Below are positions 61,805 through 64,000 of a stretch of DNA of 64,000 nt, one piece after another. Within the stretch, counting starts at the first letter, position 1, and every line of letters starts with the position of its first letter. The notes under the pieces were generated by a model, which was not told where the DNA came from, searched no databases, and saw nothing but the letters and a program-made list of their open reading frames with translations. The stretch comes from Dermatophagoides farinae (taxonomy: Eukaryota > Arthropoda > Arachnida > Sarcoptiformes > Pyroglyphidae), in contig NC_134679.1 in assembly GCF_024713945.1 (NCBI RefSeq), positions 6,205,001 through 6,269,000 on the forward strand. The letters are read 5' to 3'. The position numbers and the translations under genes are program-made.

Positions 61805-64000
61805 TCAACAAAAGCAACAACAAAAAAATAAGACAAAGATATAATGATGGTGATGAAAAATACCATTTCGAAAATCACACATAGGTATTGTATAATTTAA
61901 TATGAATAAATATATCTTTATTTATAGATTTTTAATCTTTTTTTCAATATCATTTACAGAATTTCTTCATTTATCTCTTTCTCGCATTTTTTTTCTCGTT
62001 TTCTAATCTCACATCATATGATGATTGAAATTCATCGACGAATTTTGGAAGATACATAATCCATTTTTTTGTGTTTATCTCTCTTTTTTTTGAATACAAC
62101 GATTTGATACCGTTTTTTTTCTAGACATAGATAATCAAACAAAAGTTACAAAAAAAAAATTGCACACACACACACAAACACAACAATATAAGGAATATTG
62201 ATGATCATCATCATTTCCACCGTATAGCCGCCCTTCAACAAACGAAACAAAATGAAACAACAAAAAAAATTTCAAACACACAATTCAAATCTTCCATACA
62301 TTGAATTTTCGTTTGTCTGTTTTTTTTCTGGAAAAGTATTCCTTTGATTTCAACAACAACAACAACCACTAATCAATTTTTATTGATTTTATTTTTTTTA
62401 TGTTTTTCTTCTGTTTTTTTTTTTTTTTGGTTATTTTAAATCTTTTGAAAAAAATATTTAGATATACCAGAATCAATACACACACACACACACACAGAGA
62501 ATCCATTATCATCATCATTGTCGTCGCCATTATCATCATCATTATTATCATAAATGATCATTTTCATCATCGTTATCATCAATATAATCTACCATTTAAT
62601 GTGTACTGCTATCTTTTTGTCATTCAACAACAACAACAACAAAAAAGACAAAAAATTCTAATCCATCTCTTTATATACAGAATTCACACACACACGCCTA
62701 TCAGAACAAAAAAAATTTGATCTTTTTTTTCGTTTTTTCTTTTTAAAAAATTTTTTTTTTAAATATAAATATATCACAGATACACACACACACACACACA
62801 CATCGATTTATGAATATTTAATTATTAATTATAATGAATAAAACAAAACAAAAATCTAAATTTGACGTTTTTCATATGTTGAACATGTGATCGAATGATT
62901 CAAGTTGTTTTTCTCTTTTTTTTCAATTTTATTTTTCTCATGTGACGATTTAAGATTTTCAATTTTTTTTTTTTTATTTTTATTGCTACCGCATTTTTTT
63001 AAATGCAGGTCATTTCTCTTTCTCACTATCTTTTTTCTTGGTGATTTTTTTTCAGATCCGCATGTTTATCATATTTGTGCCTGTTTGTTGTTGTTGTTGT
63101 TGTTTCCACCATAATCCATGACATTGAACTTGGATATACATTTCACCCATTCATGATCCATTTTTGTCACTTTAAATGTGTCATCATCATCATAATCATC
63201 ATCGTTTTTTAGTTATTTTTAATTTCCAAGGTTTGAAAATTTTCTGACCAAAAATATTGAAATTTTTTTTCAAAAATTAATTAATTTTTTAATCTCATTA
63301 TGTGATGAATGTTCGAATCTTCTTGTGTACCAGAAATGTGTGTGTGTGTGAATGAATGTAGTTTTGTTAGCCCGAAAAAAGGAGAAGAAGTGGTAAAATT
63401 GGAATTTTTTTTTGTATGTGAAAAAATGTGTTCTATATAGCTCGTGTGTGTGTGTGTGTGTGTGTGTGTTCATTCTATCCGTATCCGTATTTTTCATCTC
63501 TATGTATGTGTGTGTGTTTCGAGAATAGAATTTTCGATTCATTAAATTGAAATGAAATGGAAAGAAATGAATTGAATGAATGAATGTGAAAAATAAACGG
63601 GTCATCATCCTATTTGTTAATGTTGTTGTTGTTATTGACACTACACCATATATACTGTATATGTGTATGTAAACTTTTTTTTTTTGTTTTCCACAAAAAT
63701 GAAAATCAACCATAGTTAACGGTTTTTTTTTCTTCTCTTGATTCGTGTTTGTTTTCACCAATCAATGATTTTTGAAAATTAACAAAAATTTTTTCCTTGT
63801 GTAATAAATTATCCATTATCAGTTTTCTGCCAAGTCATCCAAAACTCTACAATAAGAGAATTTTTTTTTGTTGTCGAATATAATCTATAGTCAACAAATA
63901 TTACCTCGTAATAAAATTAAAAAAATAATAGAAAAGTTCTTGTTTTGTACCCAACCACAGATGAATTTGTATTTTTTTTTCTTCATCTGTGATGATTCGA
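61805..64000. other. 3' flank of the AT-hook gene and repeat-rich DNA
   Basis: After the poly(A) signal at 61905 there is no supported gene. Repeats include (CA)n near 62163-62175 and 62781-62800, (CAT)n near 62508-62580, (GTT)n near 63088-63104 and (GT)n at 63443-63469. The 163-codon minus-strand open frame at 63270-63761 reads through His/Thr repeats from the (GT)n tract and is not accepted. Confidence 0.6.
61905..61910 (+). terminator. Poly(A) signal of the AT-hook gene
   Basis: AATAAA about 100 bases after the stop codon at 61802-61804, in AT-rich sequence followed by a T-rich stretch. Confidence 0.6.

Noticed and set aside
63270-63761. 163-codon minus-strand open frame
   Set aside because: His-Thr repeats from two (GT)n tracts and Lys/Phe runs; downstream of a convincing poly(A) signal and without gene signals.

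Overview
The window is eukaryotic, AT-rich nuclear DNA with spliced genes. Most noncoding DNA is simple repeats: (CA/GT)n, (CAT/ATG)n, (CAA/TTG)n, (CT/GA)n and long A or T runs. Short introns (50 to 83 bases) in most genes, polyQ/N/H/D-rich proteins and arthropod-type promoter words (TATCGATA, TCAGT) suggest a small arthropod genome. An astigmatid mite such as a dust mite is my best guess. That is inference from style and protein resemblance, not a database match.

Layout. Positions 1-32,803 hold no gene I can defend, only microsatellite-rich DNA. From 32,804 to 57,374 (+ strand) lies one large four-exon gene. It encodes a divergent seven-transmembrane receptor of about 2,173 residues, with a roughly 370-residue third intracellular loop and a roughly 1,400-residue cytoplasmic tail. 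Its first coding intron (34,988-52,889, about 17.9 kb) splits transmembrane helix 6 and contains several perfect palindromes and one weak candidate nested exon.

From 57,775 to 61,804 the style changes to densely packed housekeeping-type genes. On the - strand are a spliceosomal cyclophilin (PPIH type, 57,775-58,523) and, 128 bases upstream of it, an eEF1A lysine methyltransferase of the EEF1AKMT4 type (58,652-59,448). On the + strand is a small nuclear AT-hook protein (60,431-61,804). The receptor and PPIH converge tail to tail; the methyltransferase and the AT-hook gene diverge from a spacer of about 980 bases. Positions 61,805-64,000 return to simple repeats.

The four genes share no obvious pathway: a membrane receptor, an mRNA-splicing chaperone, a translation-factor modifier and a chromatin-type protein. 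I found no mobile element with recognisable coding capacity, no rRNA or tRNA, no CRISPR and no viral gene. The strongest items for follow-up are the unusual receptor architecture, a cluster of palindromes at 47,504-47,641, and a substitution in the cyclophilin drug-contact position.
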